A stretch of 64,000 nt of DNA from Candidatus Anaerostipes avistercoris (GCA_019119895.1 DWWD01000042.1:102658-166657); one strand, 5' to 3'. Shown: positions 54,960 to 63,888, counted from the stretch's first letter. Notes: a model not told the origin generated them from the sequence alone. Numbers and translations: made by a program.

Positions 54960-54980
54960 TGAGATTTGGAGGACGAGAAA

Positions 54981-55709
54981 ATGAAATTAAAGAGATGTGA
55001 GAATGGACATTTTTACGATCAGGACAAATTTGCTGCCTGCCCTCACTGTGCAGCCATCGAGGAAGAAATGGATGATGAGACACAGACCTTAGACGAACAG
55101 ACCATGTCAATCTATGAAAATCCACCGGAGGAAATGGGAAGGACTCAGACAGAAGACGAAGAACCGGTCACCATCCCTGCAGATCCTGTGGATGTTCCGC
55201 AGGTGGAAATTCCAAGGACAGAACCGCGCAGACCGGAGCCGGAAACCATGGGAACTGTTCAGGAAAGAGTGTTCAGGGAAATCCAGCCGGAACCGGATTA
55301 TGATGATGATCCGGTTACCGTAGGACTTTTTGGAGATCCTCATGAGCCTCGTCCCGTTGTGGGATGGCTGGTCTGCATCAGAGGGGAAATGTACGGACAG
55401 TCCTTTCAGCTCCATGCAGGAAAGAATTTCGTAGGCCGCGGCGCGAATATGGACGTGGTCATCCGTGGAGACCGGAGCGTGTCCAGAGATAAACATGCAA
55501 TCATTATTTATGAGCCGCGCAAGAGAGAATTTATTGCTCAGGCAGGAGAGTCCAGAGAATTATTTTATCTCAACGATGAAGTTGTACTCAGCATGGACAG
55601 ATTAAAAATGCATGATGTATTGACCATTGGAAGAACCGATTTGATGTTTGTTCCGCTGTGCGGAGAAGATTTCAGCTGGGAAAATATCGGGAAGAAGGGA
55701 GAAGAATGA
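54981..55709 (+). CDS. Zinc-finger plus FHA domain protein
   Basis: The protein has 242 residues. An N-terminal Cys/His cluster (Cys6, His10, Cys20, Cys23; CENGHFYDQDKFAACPHC) is followed by an acidic, Pro/Glu/Thr-rich linker (about 28-110) with Thr residues in ETQTLDEQT and GRTQTEDEE contexts, which are plausible kinase sites. A C-terminal FHA domain (about 125-235) has FVGRGANMDVVI and VSRDKHAIIIYEP. The architecture is like GarA/OdhI-type phospho-switch proteins (N-terminal phospho-Thr, C-terminal FHA) with an added zinc finger. TTG 54966 lies before GGAGG, so ATG 54981 is chosen. Confidence 0.85.
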   Translation: MKLKRCENGHFYDQDKFAACPHCAAIEEEMDDETQTLDEQTMSIYENPPEEMGRTQTEDEEPVTIPADPVDVPQVEIPRTEPRRPEPETMGTVQERVFREIQPEPDYDDDPVTVGLFGDPHEPRPVVGWLVCIRGEMYGQSFQLHAGKNFVGRGANMDVVIRGDRSVSRDKHAIIIYEPRKREFIAQAGESRELFYLNDEVVLSMDRLKMHDVLTIGRTDLMFVPLCGEDFSWENIGKKGEE

Positions 55710-56686
55710 AACATTTTGATCTGAATAAAAAACAACAGAAAGTGATGCTGATTATTGTCTTCGCCCTGGGATGCCTGACACTGCTGCTTCCTTATATGGA
55801 TCTGACAGGAACTGAATTTCAGGAGGTAATGGCAGGCGGAAGCGGAATCATAGGGCAGGCGTTATCTGCCGTCATGTCTCAGCTGGGAGATGTGGAAATT
55901 CCGGAGACCATAGTCCGCATGGCCGGATGGGAACAGATCAGGATGGTGGCGCAGACTTCATTTTCCATGAAATGGATGATTCTGGCCCTTCTGTTGATCC
56001 CGGTTGTTTTAAATATCGTGGGAATCGTTTTGACGGCCGCAGAAAAAATTGAATATGAAAAACTCATTTTTATTCCTGCCGCCAATATTATTTTGTATTT
56101 GCTGATGCTTTATGAAATGCCGGATGTGATCACGAATATTGTTCAGAATACAGTGGCGGATGAACTGAACAATTCCGGGATCATAGGAAATGGAATTTTG
56201 TCATCAGCGGCAGATTCCGAGGTATTCAGTACATTTTTGAAAAACATTGCCGGGCAGCTCAGGATGCCGCTGACGGGATACGGATTTTGGATTGCTGCCG
56301 GATGTCAGGCAGCCGTTGTCATTATCATCGTGCTGGGAATCGCCCGCCGGAAAACGATGCTGGAAGGAAGTGTCGAGGCCGGAGAGCTACTCGGAATCAA
56401 AGGAAGCGTTACGGATATGGAATTTCCGATGGAAGGAGAAGAAGTAATCGTCATTGGAAAGAATCCGGCATCCTGCCATATTATACTGGAGGAAGAAGAA
56501 ATCAGCAAAGTACACTGCAAAGTGTCTTTTGACGAGAAAATATGCCAGTATCGATTTATTGACTGCTCCAACAGCGGATGTTTCCTGGCAGGGGGAACCA
56601 GACTGCCGCTGGGAGAGGAAGTTATTATCAAGCCGGGCACCGAGGTATATCTCGGAGGCAGGGAAGTTGCCTTCCGGTTAAAGTAG
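55706..56686 (+). CDS. Polytopic membrane protein with C-terminal FHA domain
   Basis: The protein has 326 residues with about four predicted helices (about 12-30, 90-112, 118-137, 202-222) and a large outer loop. The C-terminal FHA-like domain (about 240-326) reads VIVIGKNPASCHIIL, EISKVHCKVSF and CSNSGCFLAGG. The usual FHA Arg is replaced by Lys (IGKN), so phosphothreonine binding may be weak. The open frame begins 16 codons earlier in the previous gene; ATG 55706 has GGGAGAAG and overlaps the previous stop (ATGA). Confidence 0.82.
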   Translation: MKHFDLNKKQQKVMLIIVFALGCLTLLLPYMDLTGTEFQEVMAGGSGIIGQALSAVMSQLGDVEIPETIVRMAGWEQIRMVAQTSFSMKWMILALLLIPVVLNIVGIVLTAAEKIEYEKLIFIPAANIILYLLMLYEMPDVITNIVQNTVADELNNSGIIGNGILSSAADSEVFSTFLKNIAGQLRMPLTGYGFWIAAGCQAAVVIIIVLGIARRKTMLEGSVEAGELLGIKGSVTDMEFPMEGEEVIVIGKNPASCHIILEEEEISKVHCKVSFDEKICQYRFIDCSNSGCFLAGGTRLPLGEEVIIKPGTEVYLGGREVAFRLK

Positions 56687-56699
56687 GGAGAACAAAAGA

Positions 56700-58991
56700 G
56701 TGAAACGTCTTACGATTATTTTGGGCAATGGAGCCGTCCAGAATTTTGATCTGGAAAAATGTCAGAAAAGCACCATATACATAGGAAGAAGCAAAGAGAA
56801 AAATGATATCTGCCTGTCTTCTAATATAATTTCATCCAGACACGGCGCAATTACCAGGACTGCGGAAGGAATCAGTTATACGGATTTAAACAGCAAAAAC
56901 GGGACGTATGTGGAGAGCCGGAAAGGGAGGGCCCTGTTAAAAAATACAAAACATCCGGTGTCCCTGTATTCCGGTGATCTGATCCGGATTCTCAGCAGAA
57001 AACATCCGGAGAGTTCTGTGCTGATGATCTACGAAGATGAGCAGCAGGAGAAAATCTGGGATAAATATTTCCTCGGGCGGAAGGAAGTCAGAATCGGCCG
57101 CGGCACCAGCTGCGATATTATATTTCCGGAACCATATGTGTCACGGAGTCAGTGCGGGATTCTTCCGACGGATGACGGATATGAACTGCACAACTACAGC
57201 AGCAACGGAACGGTTGTCAATGGGAAGATCATTCATGACAAACATACTCTGAGGGAGCAGGATGTCATTCATATTTATCAAAATATCCTGATTTATACCG
57301 ACGGAAAATTATTTTATAAGATAGAGGCTGACGGTATCCAGGTGGAACTGCAGCATATTGATAAATTTGTCGGAAGAGAGAAAAAACAGATATTAAGAGA
57401 TGTCAGCTGCCAGATTGGAAGCAATGAATTTATCGCGATCATTGGAGGATCCGGAGCCGGCAAAACAACATTAATGAATGTTATGAACGGCTTCGACGAT
57501 GATTTCCGAGGAAATGTCTATTATAACGGAATCGATCTGAAGAAGAATAAGGAATGGCTGAAAAATGTGATGGGGTACGTACCGCAGGAAGATATCATTT
57601 ATGAGAATCTGACTCTGTACAAAATGCTCTATTACACGGCAAAAATTAAATTCCCTAAGGATATGACCGGAGAGGAAATCCGGCAGAAAGTCCTTGATGC
57701 CATCAAAGTGGTCGAATTGGATGACCATAAGGACACTCTGGTACGCAAATTGTCCGGCGGACAGAAGAAACGAGCCAGCATAGCAGTTGAACTGCTGGCG
57801 GAACCTAAGATTTTCTTCCTGGATGAACCGACCTCGGGACTGGATCCGGGAACCGAGCAGAATCTGATGCATTCTCTGCGCAATCTGGCAAAGAACCAGA
57901 AGACGACGGTCATTATGGTCACGCATACAACCCAGAACATCCATCTGTGTGACAAGATCATTTTCATGGGAAACGGCGGAAGACTCTGCTTCTATGGAAG
58001 TCCGGACCAGGCAAAGATGTTTTTCGATACGGACGATTTCACGGATGCATATATAAAGACTTCAAAAGACGCACAGTTCTGGAAAGAACAATATGACGGA
58101 AGTTTTGTTCATGGAGAGTCATTCCCTGAAGAAAACAAAGAAATGGATCAGTTTAAGAAGGAAAAAGTGCCTCTTGGCCGGCAGTTTGCCAGCCTGCTGG
58201 GCCGGTCCTTTGAATCCCTGTGGAATGAGAAAAATAAATTGATTCTTCTGCTCCTGCAGCCGGCGCTGATATCGCTGCTGATCAAAATTGTTTCGGATGA
58301 AGATGTGTTTGATCTGTATGAATCTACCAGGAATATTCTCTTTGCGCTGACCTGCGCCGGAATCTGGATCGGACTATTTAACTCCATTCAGGAAATATGC
58401 CGGGAAAGAAAGATCGTAAAAAGAGAATATATGTCGGGACTGAATCTGGGGCTTTATATCATTGCGAAGTTCTGCGTGCAGATTGTGATTTCACTGCTGC
58501 AGGCGGCATTGATTTCAGGAATCTTCTTCGCGGCGATTGGAACGCCGGATCAGGATCTGGGATTCTTTGAAAATGCTCCGGCCATGTTTCTGACCACATG
58601 GATTACGATCATAACGGCAGCGGCGCTGGGATTTTTAGTATCTGCCAGTGTAAAAAGCGGAGATAAGGCCATGGTCATCGCTCCGTTTCTGCTGATTCTG
58701 CAGCTGCTGTTTTCCGGCGTCATTTTTGAACTGGAGGGAATTGGAAAGCGGATTGCTGATATTACCATCAGTAAATGGTCCATTGGAGCTTATGGAACCA
58801 TTGCTAATCTGAACTCTCTGGATCTTAAGATGCAGGAAGAATTTCCCATGATTGAGCATGAAACGGAAGCGCTCTATAAGTTTGCGGAGAGCAATCTCAT
58901 GGAGAAATGGGCGGTTCTTGCAGTTATGCTGCTGGTCTGCCTGATTGTCAGCGGAGTGATTTTAAGGAGAGTTGCGAAAGATAAGAGGTAA
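56700..58991 (+). CDS. FHA-FHA-ABC ATPase-permease fusion (Rv1747-like exporter)
   Basis: The protein has 763 residues. FHA1 (about 24-95) has IYIGRSKEKNDICLSS and ISSRHGAI; FHA2 (about 128-200) has VRIGRGTSCDIIFPE and VSRSQCGIL; both have a conserved Arg. The ABC ATPase (about 215-440) has Walker A GGSGAGKTT (about 248), signature LSGGQKKR and Walker B IFFLDEPTSG. An ABC-2-type membrane domain (about 480-763) with about six helices completes the chain. The same order occurs in mycobacterial Rv1747, whose FHA domains are read-outs for kinase PknF. Substrate unknown; likely an envelope lipid or polymer precursor. GTG start after GGGAG. Confidence 0.93.
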   Translation: MKRLTIILGNGAVQNFDLEKCQKSTIYIGRSKEKNDICLSSNIISSRHGAITRTAEGISYTDLNSKNGTYVESRKGRALLKNTKHPVSLYSGDLIRILSRKHPESSVLMIYEDEQQEKIWDKYFLGRKEVRIGRGTSCDIIFPEPYVSRSQCGILPTDDGYELHNYSSNGTVVNGKIIHDKHTLREQDVIHIYQNILIYTDGKLFYKIEADGIQVELQHIDKFVGREKKQILRDVSCQIGSNEFIAIIGGSGAGKTTLMNVMNGFDDDFRGNVYYNGIDLKKNKEWLKNVMGYVPQEDIIYENLTLYKMLYYTAKIKFPKDMTGEEIRQKVLDAIKVVELDDHKDTLVRKLSGGQKKRASIAVELLAEPKIFFLDEPTSGLDPGTEQNLMHSLRNLAKNQKTTVIMVTHTTQNIHLCDKIIFMGNGGRLCFYGSPDQAKMFFDTDDFTDAYIKTSKDAQFWKEQYDGSFVHGESFPEENKEMDQFKKEKVPLGRQFASLLGRSFESLWNEKNKLILLLLQPALISLLIKIVSDEDVFDLYESTRNILFALTCAGIWIGLFNSIQEICRERKIVKREYMSGLNLGLYIIAKFCVQIVISLLQAALISGIFFAAIGTPDQDLGFFENAPAMFLTTWITIITAAALGFLVSASVKSGDKAMVIAPFLLILQLLFSGVIFELEGIGKRIADITISKWSIGAYGTIANLNSLDLKMQEEFPMIEHETEALYKFAESNLMEKWAVLAVMLLVCLIVSGVILRRVAKDKR

Positions 58992-59011
58992 TGAAGCAGA
59001 GAGGAGAATAT

Positions 59012-59848
59012 ATGGAATATTTGAAAGAAGACAGAGGGGTTATAAAATTTTTGGTTTTTACCATTCTTACTGTCGGAATCTACGGCATCTATTTCTGGTG
59101 GCATGTATGCAAAGATCTGAATACAGCCTGCGGCTATACGGAGGAAACAGACAGCGATAAAACGCCGAATTACATTGTAGTCTGTCTGCTTGGTCTGATC
59201 ACCATTGGCATTTATATTATTTACTGGAAATATAAGCAGGGAAACCGCATGCGCAATGCCGGATATCAGTATAATATCCTGATATCAGAAGGGGGATGGT
59301 CTTACATTTTGTGGCCGTTTTTCCCGATTGCGGGAGCATTAATCGCAGATCACCTTTTCTTTGCCAATTTAAATAAAATCTGTGGTGCATATAACCGGGC
59401 AGCGGCAAAACAGGGAGCCGGATATCAGGAACAGGCAGGGCAGGATACCGCGCGGGCTCCGGAAGAGGATACGATGGCGCTGACAGAAATGCAGGAAGGT
59501 CCGTCTACTCTTATGCCGCCTGTGATCGACACCGGAATGGAGAGCACGATTTTCTGCAAAAAAGGCGAATATGCAGGCACTGAAATCACAGTCAGAGACG
59601 GTGAGGAAATCATTCTTGGCAGGGATGGAAGCCAGAGCCATTTGATCTTATTAAATAAAAAAATCAGCCGGAAGCACTGCGGCATCATATTTCAGGGAAT
59701 TTCTGATAACTACGTGGTGACGGATTATTCATCCACCGGCGTCTATTTCGCGGACGGCAGCCGGTTCCCGAAGGGAGAACCTGTGATTTGCGAGAGAGGA
59801 ACGCTGCTGAGTTTAAGCAGCGGAGAGAATCAGTTTATATTGCAGTGA
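59012..59848 (+). CDS. DUF4234-like membrane protein with C-terminal FHA domain
   Basis: The protein has 278 residues. The N-terminal half resembles DUF4234, with GVIKFLVFTILTVGIYGIYFWW and ITIGIYIIYWKYKQGNRM, about three membrane helices. An Ala/Gln/Glu linker leads to a C-terminal FHA domain (about 180-278) with IILGRDGSQSHLIL, ISRKHCGII and DYSSTGVYF. A start at 58991 is in frame, but GAGGAG precedes ATG 59012. It follows the ABC fusion by 20 bp, so it may be an accessory membrane subunit recruited by phosphorylation. Confidence 0.84.
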   Translation: MEYLKEDRGVIKFLVFTILTVGIYGIYFWWHVCKDLNTACGYTEETDSDKTPNYIVVCLLGLITIGIYIIYWKYKQGNRMRNAGYQYNILISEGGWSYILWPFFPIAGALIADHLFFANLNKICGAYNRAAAKQGAGYQEQAGQDTARAPEEDTMALTEMQEGPSTLMPPVIDTGMESTIFCKKGEYAGTEITVRDGEEIILGRDGSQSHLILLNKKISRKHCGIIFQGISDNYVVTDYSSTGVYFADGSRFPKGEPVICERGTLLSLSSGENQFILQ

Positions 59849-59883
59849 TGAAACGCGGAGACAGATGATAGAGGAGGACAGCC

Positions 59884-61494
59884 ATGATTCAATGTGAGGT
59901 ATGCGGGAAGCAGCTGCCGGATGACGCAGCGTTCTGCCCCAGGTGCGGAACGATCGTAAAAAGCCGGCTGGAGGCAGAAAAGCAGGCAAAGAAAAAGAAT
60001 AAAACCAAATATCTGGTGCTGGGCGTCATAGCGGCGGTCTTTGTATTTGCGGCCGGATTGATTGTCTGGAATATATTCCTGTCATCACGGACCTATGATC
60101 AGCGGATTGAAATTGCTGAGGAATACAGCAGAGACAAGGACTATGATGAAGCACTGGTAGCTTATGCGGCCGCCTGTGATCAGGATCCGGAAAAGGAAGA
60201 AGCCTATGTGGGCATGTGCAATGTTTATATGATGCAGGATGAAGACGCCAAGGCTGCCGCAATTCTTCAAATCGGAGAAGCAAAGGTAAACAGCGCAGAT
60301 CAGATTCAGGATAAAAAACAGGAGCTTTCTGAAATGAACGGCGCGGAAATTTTTGACGAACAGGCAGCTGTGCCGGAATATACGGAGGTACAGGGCCAGG
60401 ATATCGCGCGGGACAAGGAGCAGGCAAAAGAACAGATTGCAGACCTGACGGATGAGATACTGTATGGTATCTCCGGACAGGGCAATATGAAATCAGTCCT
60501 TTTCGATGATAATATTATTTATGCTGAGAATACCCAGATCTGTCAGATGGATCAGAATGGAAACTACAAGGAAAGGATTGTAGAACTTCCTTTGGAGTCA
60601 TCGACTTATGGAAAATCAGATGAAGTCATAAAGATTGTAACCGACGGTGTCACTGTCTTTGTATTGACCGGAGGAAGAGAGTCTGAAATTTATGCGGTCG
60701 ATGTGGACAGCAAAAGTTATGACCAGCTTCTGGATATTCCGGAAACTACAGAAAATATCTGGTTTTATCATAATAAAGTATATTATCAGTATGAAAATTC
60801 TGCAGGAACAGTGATCGTAGGAACCATGAACAAGGATGGAACCGGAAAGAACGAACGGCTTGAGGCAGATCATGCCAGGTCTGTGACAGTAAACCGGGAT
60901 TACATATATTATGTGATGGATAACAGTGGAGGAACTCCGGCTTTGTGGAGAGAAGATCTGGAAAACCGGCAGACAAAAAGTATGTTCCAGTTTCCTTCTG
61001 CTTCTTCCGGAGAGGTCACAAAAGCAGAAATCACAGGAAACCAGTGCTTTTACGCACTGGAAGCAGGCGGGAATTCGGAAATTTACTGTTACAATATGGA
61101 TACAAAAGAAAACAAAAAGATTGCGGACGGTGAGCTTCAAAATCTTTATAACGGGGATGTTTATTATTCCAGGGGGGATGAGAACAGCGGATTTACTTTC
61201 TACAAAATAGCACAGGATGGTGAGGACAAGACAGAACTTGGAACGGCTCATGGACAGACCATAGGAATCGATCTTCTGAAGGACAGAATGCTGATGCGGG
61301 AGTATTTTGAAGAGTATGATTCCAGTCAGGAAAACATGGCGTACGGAGATCTGTTGTTCCTGCTGAATCTTGAAGAGAAAACAGACAATCAGAAAGTAAT
61401 CAACAGCAGTGAGAGCAACTTTAAAAATGAACTGAGACGTAAACTTCAGGGAATCACTGATGACGGCGGTTTTCAGCAAACATCATGGACGTAA
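59884..61494 (+). CDS. Zinc-ribbon, single-TM protein with TPR and propeller-like outer domain
   Basis: The protein has 536 residues. An N-terminal zinc ribbon (Cys4, Cys7, Cys18, Cys21) and a Lys-rich linker precede one membrane helix (about 43-66). A TPR-like pair follows (about 75-140: EIAEEYSRDKDYDEALVAYAAA, EEAYVGMCNVYMMQDED), then about 340 residues of YY/W-rich beta repeats (IWFYHNKVYYQYEN, VTVNRDYIYYVMDN, NLYNGDVYYSRGD) resembling a DUF5050-type beta propeller. The propeller would face outward. AGGAGG precedes the ATG. The next gene is a paralogue lacking the zinc ribbon. Confidence 0.82.
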   Translation: MIQCEVCGKQLPDDAAFCPRCGTIVKSRLEAEKQAKKKNKTKYLVLGVIAAVFVFAAGLIVWNIFLSSRTYDQRIEIAEEYSRDKDYDEALVAYAAACDQDPEKEEAYVGMCNVYMMQDEDAKAAAILQIGEAKVNSADQIQDKKQELSEMNGAEIFDEQAAVPEYTEVQGQDIARDKEQAKEQIADLTDEILYGISGQGNMKSVLFDDNIIYAENTQICQMDQNGNYKERIVELPLESSTYGKSDEVIKIVTDGVTVFVLTGGRESEIYAVDVDSKSYDQLLDIPETTENIWFYHNKVYYQYENSAGTVIVGTMNKDGTGKNERLEADHARSVTVNRDYIYYVMDNSGGTPALWREDLENRQTKSMFQFPSASSGEVTKAEITGNQCFYALEAGGNSEIYCYNMDTKENKKIADGELQNLYNGDVYYSRGDENSGFTFYKIAQDGEDKTELGTAHGQTIGIDLLKDRMLMREYFEEYDSSQENMAYGDLLFLLNLEEKTDNQKVINSSESNFKNELRRKLQGITDDGGFQQTSWT

Positions 61495-61506
61495 AGGGGA
61501 TTTAAC

Positions 61507-63489
61507 ATGAGAAACAGAAAGTACACGATCATTGGAATTGTAGTGGCGCTCTGGATCTGTATCATAGGATTCATCGGCTTCCGGATCTACAGGAGCAGCC
61601 AGGAGTACAGCGACTGGATTCAGCAGGCAGCTGCTTATGAGCAGGATGGACAATATGAAGAGGCCTTAATATCCTACGCCATGGCTTCCAGCATCAAGCC
61701 GAAGAAAGCAGAGCCTTATATTAAGATGGCGGAAATTTATGAAGACCAGGGAGACTATGACGATGCTGCCTCCATTCTGAGAATAGGAAGCGAAAATGTA
61801 GGATCTTCCTTCATAAGAAAAAATGAGTCGGATCAGCTGGCATCTGCGGAAGCGGATTTCTATGAAAGAAACGAAGATAAAGATCCGGATCCTACAAAAA
61901 CGCCGGATGCATATACGCAGGCTCAGGAGACGGCTGAGGATAACGGAGGAGGAACTGCGGATGATGTGGTTGACAACATAATTGCAGAAGAACAGGGAGG
62001 AACCGGAAATACCTTTTCTGCCATGAGCAATGGTGAGATTTATTATACCGGGCAGGACGGCATTTATACCGTGCAGCCAGATGGAAGTGATAATAAATCT
62101 GTTAAAGAAATCGATCCTTCCAATACCAGGATTTCTGATTTCCAGATCAGCAATCGGACAGCTTATTATCTGGAAGCAGAAGATACCAGCCAGGACGGAG
62201 TCTATCAGTATTCTCTTTGTACGATGGATTTGGATACCGGAGAGGAAGATGTTCTTTACGAAATGGATACACTGTCTGACGCCAGTATGAAAATGGATGA
62301 AGATACAATCTATGTGGCATCTACAGAGAGTTCCAGTACGGATATGACGGCAGGTCTGACGACTCCTGAAGTGAAAATTGAAACTTTATCATGGAATGAG
62401 GAAGAGGAAGACTATGATGATCCGGCTGCTGTGACCAGTTATGAAGGGACAAGAACAGATATCTATGTCCAGGATAAGAAAATTTATTATTCCCAGGCCA
62501 GTGAATCTGGAGATGAAATGATGGAAGATCTCTGTCAGTATGATGTGGAGAGCGGGGATACAAAGAGCCTCAGCAAAGATATCCCATCTGTACATTCCAT
62601 TATGGGAAGCGATAAATATATTTATTATTATGCAGGCGCGGAAGAATCCAAGACTTATTCCTATAACCTGGATACCGGGGAAACAGAAACTGTATCGGAT
62701 GAGGCGCTGAACAATGTCTGCGGAACCAGCCTCTATTTGTCTACTAATGACGATAGTCAGACAGAAGTCGAATTATATTGTCAGAATGAAGACGACAGCA
62801 ATAAAGATACGCTCACAACCATAGAAAATGACGGTCAGTATTCAGTGGATGTTGTCGGGGAGAAACTGCTGATTTGTATGGATCGTACAGCGGAGGAAAC
62901 CCAGACGATGTATCTGGCTGACCTGGATGGAAATAATATGAAAGAAATCAATCAGATTGAGAAAAAGACAGACAGCACTGCGGCATCCACAGAGAGCACA
63001 ACAGCGACCACAGAAGAAGCATCTGCTGAAAACAGCAGCTCAGGAAGCGGCATGAAGGCAGCATATCAGAAAATCCTGGATGATACTTATGCGAAATATA
63101 AAGATGATGGTGGAAAATATCTGGAATATCACGTATATGATGTGGATCAGGATGGAACGAAAGAACTGATTGTTCGGAATGGAACCTGTGAGGCAGACTA
63201 CACATGGCATCTTTATACATACAGCGGGGGAAGCGCGAGTCTGATTGATACTTTTAACGGAGGTCATACAAGCCTTTATGTATGTAACAGCGGCGGTTTC
63301 TACTGTATGCAGGCGCATATGGGAAATGAAGCCGTGTACAAATATACACTTTCTAATGGAACATTATCCAGTCAGAAGACATATGAGGCAAATTTTGAAC
63401 AGGATGAAAGTAAGTATATGGAACCGGGAGACGGACAGATGGAACAGGCATATATAACAGACAGTTCACTGCTGAATTCTTTAAATTAA
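61507..63489 (+). CDS. Single-TM protein with TPR, propeller-like repeats and EF-hand-like C-terminal domain
   Basis: The protein has 660 residues. A short N-terminus and membrane helix (about 6-26) precede TPR-like helices (about 35-100: AAAYEQDGQYEEALISYAMA, MAEIYEDQGDYDDAA) clearly related to the preceding gene. An acidic linker and beta-propeller-like repeats (about 165-480) follow, then a Ser/Thr/Glu spacer (about 483-515). The C-terminal domain has VYDVDQDGTKELIVRNG, a calcium-loop-like DxDxDG motif also seen in FG-GAP/dockerin-like modules. Very acidic overall. It lies 12 bp after the previous gene. Confidence 0.82.
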   Translation: MRNRKYTIIGIVVALWICIIGFIGFRIYRSSQEYSDWIQQAAAYEQDGQYEEALISYAMASSIKPKKAEPYIKMAEIYEDQGDYDDAASILRIGSENVGSSFIRKNESDQLASAEADFYERNEDKDPDPTKTPDAYTQAQETAEDNGGGTADDVVDNIIAEEQGGTGNTFSAMSNGEIYYTGQDGIYTVQPDGSDNKSVKEIDPSNTRISDFQISNRTAYYLEAEDTSQDGVYQYSLCTMDLDTGEEDVLYEMDTLSDASMKMDEDTIYVASTESSSTDMTAGLTTPEVKIETLSWNEEEEDYDDPAAVTSYEGTRTDIYVQDKKIYYSQASESGDEMMEDLCQYDVESGDTKSLSKDIPSVHSIMGSDKYIYYYAGAEESKTYSYNLDTGETETVSDEALNNVCGTSLYLSTNDDSQTEVELYCQNEDDSNKDTLTTIENDGQYSVDVVGEKLLICMDRTAEETQTMYLADLDGNNMKEINQIEKKTDSTAASTESTTATTEEASAENSSSGSGMKAAYQKILDDTYAKYKDDGGKYLEYHVYDVDQDGTKELIVRNGTCEADYTWHLYTYSGGSASLIDTFNGGHTSLYVCNSGGFYCMQAHMGNEAVYKYTLSNGTLSSQKTYEANFEQDESKYMEPGDGQMEQAYITDSSLLNSLN

Positions 63490-63536
63490 TCTGACAATGA
63501 AAGGTTCGTCAATTTTATAAAGTGGAGGAAAGTAAA

Positions 63537-63866
63537 ATGATGAGAAAAAGTATGAAAAAAGTTATATTGGGAACAGTATGCGCAGCGTTTTTAATGATGA
63601 GTACCGGATGTTCAGCTGTAAGCTCCATTACAGGCGGAGGATATACTTCGGATGAGCCGTGTGCATGGTGCGGAGAAACTCCTACAAAGGAGTTCGAGAC
63701 ATCCGAAGGAACGCCATGCTACATTTGTGAGGAACATACTCATGAATGTGGCGTCTGCGGAAAGAACTTTGATGAAGAACTGAATCACTATACGAATCTG
63801 ATGGGAATTGAAATGTTTGCGTGTGATGAATGTTACCAGGATGTTCAGGAAATGAACCAAAATTAA
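63537..63866 (+). CDS. Small cysteine-rich putative lipoprotein
   Basis: The 109-residue protein has a signal peptide (MMRKSMKKVILGTVCAAFLMMSTGC) and a plausible lipobox Cys25. The mature part holds eight Cys in four CxxC-type pairs (CAWC, CYIC, CGVC, CDEC) and a conserved His (EEHTHECG), like a double zinc-binding treble-clef or LIM-type fold. An exported zinc-finger-like module is uncommon. Function unknown. An in-frame GTG at 63522 precedes GGAGG, so ATG 63537 is preferred. It ends the cluster, 47 bp after the propeller gene. Confidence 0.75.
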   Translation: MMRKSMKKVILGTVCAAFLMMSTGCSAVSSITGGGYTSDEPCAWCGETPTKEFETSEGTPCYICEEHTHECGVCGKNFDEELNHYTNLMGIEMFACDECYQDVQEMNQN

Positions 63867-63875
63867 AAAGTGAAG

Positions 63876-63884
63876 TGCTATAAT
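63876..63884 (+). promoter_or_regulatory. Extended -10 element (unassigned)
   Basis: TGC plus TATAAT (63879-63884), just after the lipoprotein gene. It may be a promoter reading toward the insertion sequence; the -35 is weak. Confidence 0.35.
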
Positions 63885-63888
63885 AAAG

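Noticed and set aside
60616..61479. Long antisense ORF opposite the TPR/propeller gene (also 3746-4426 and 12982-13656)
   Set aside because: These are shadow frames with biased Ile/Phe/His composition, no ribosome sites and no recognisable domains, opposite convincing genes.
48014..63866. Type VI or type VII secretion locus (FHA, kinase and phosphatase genes are common in T6SS)
   Set aside because: No Hcp, VgrG, TssB/C, TssM, EssC/FtsK-like ATPase or WXG100 proteins were found; the exporter is an ABC fusion.
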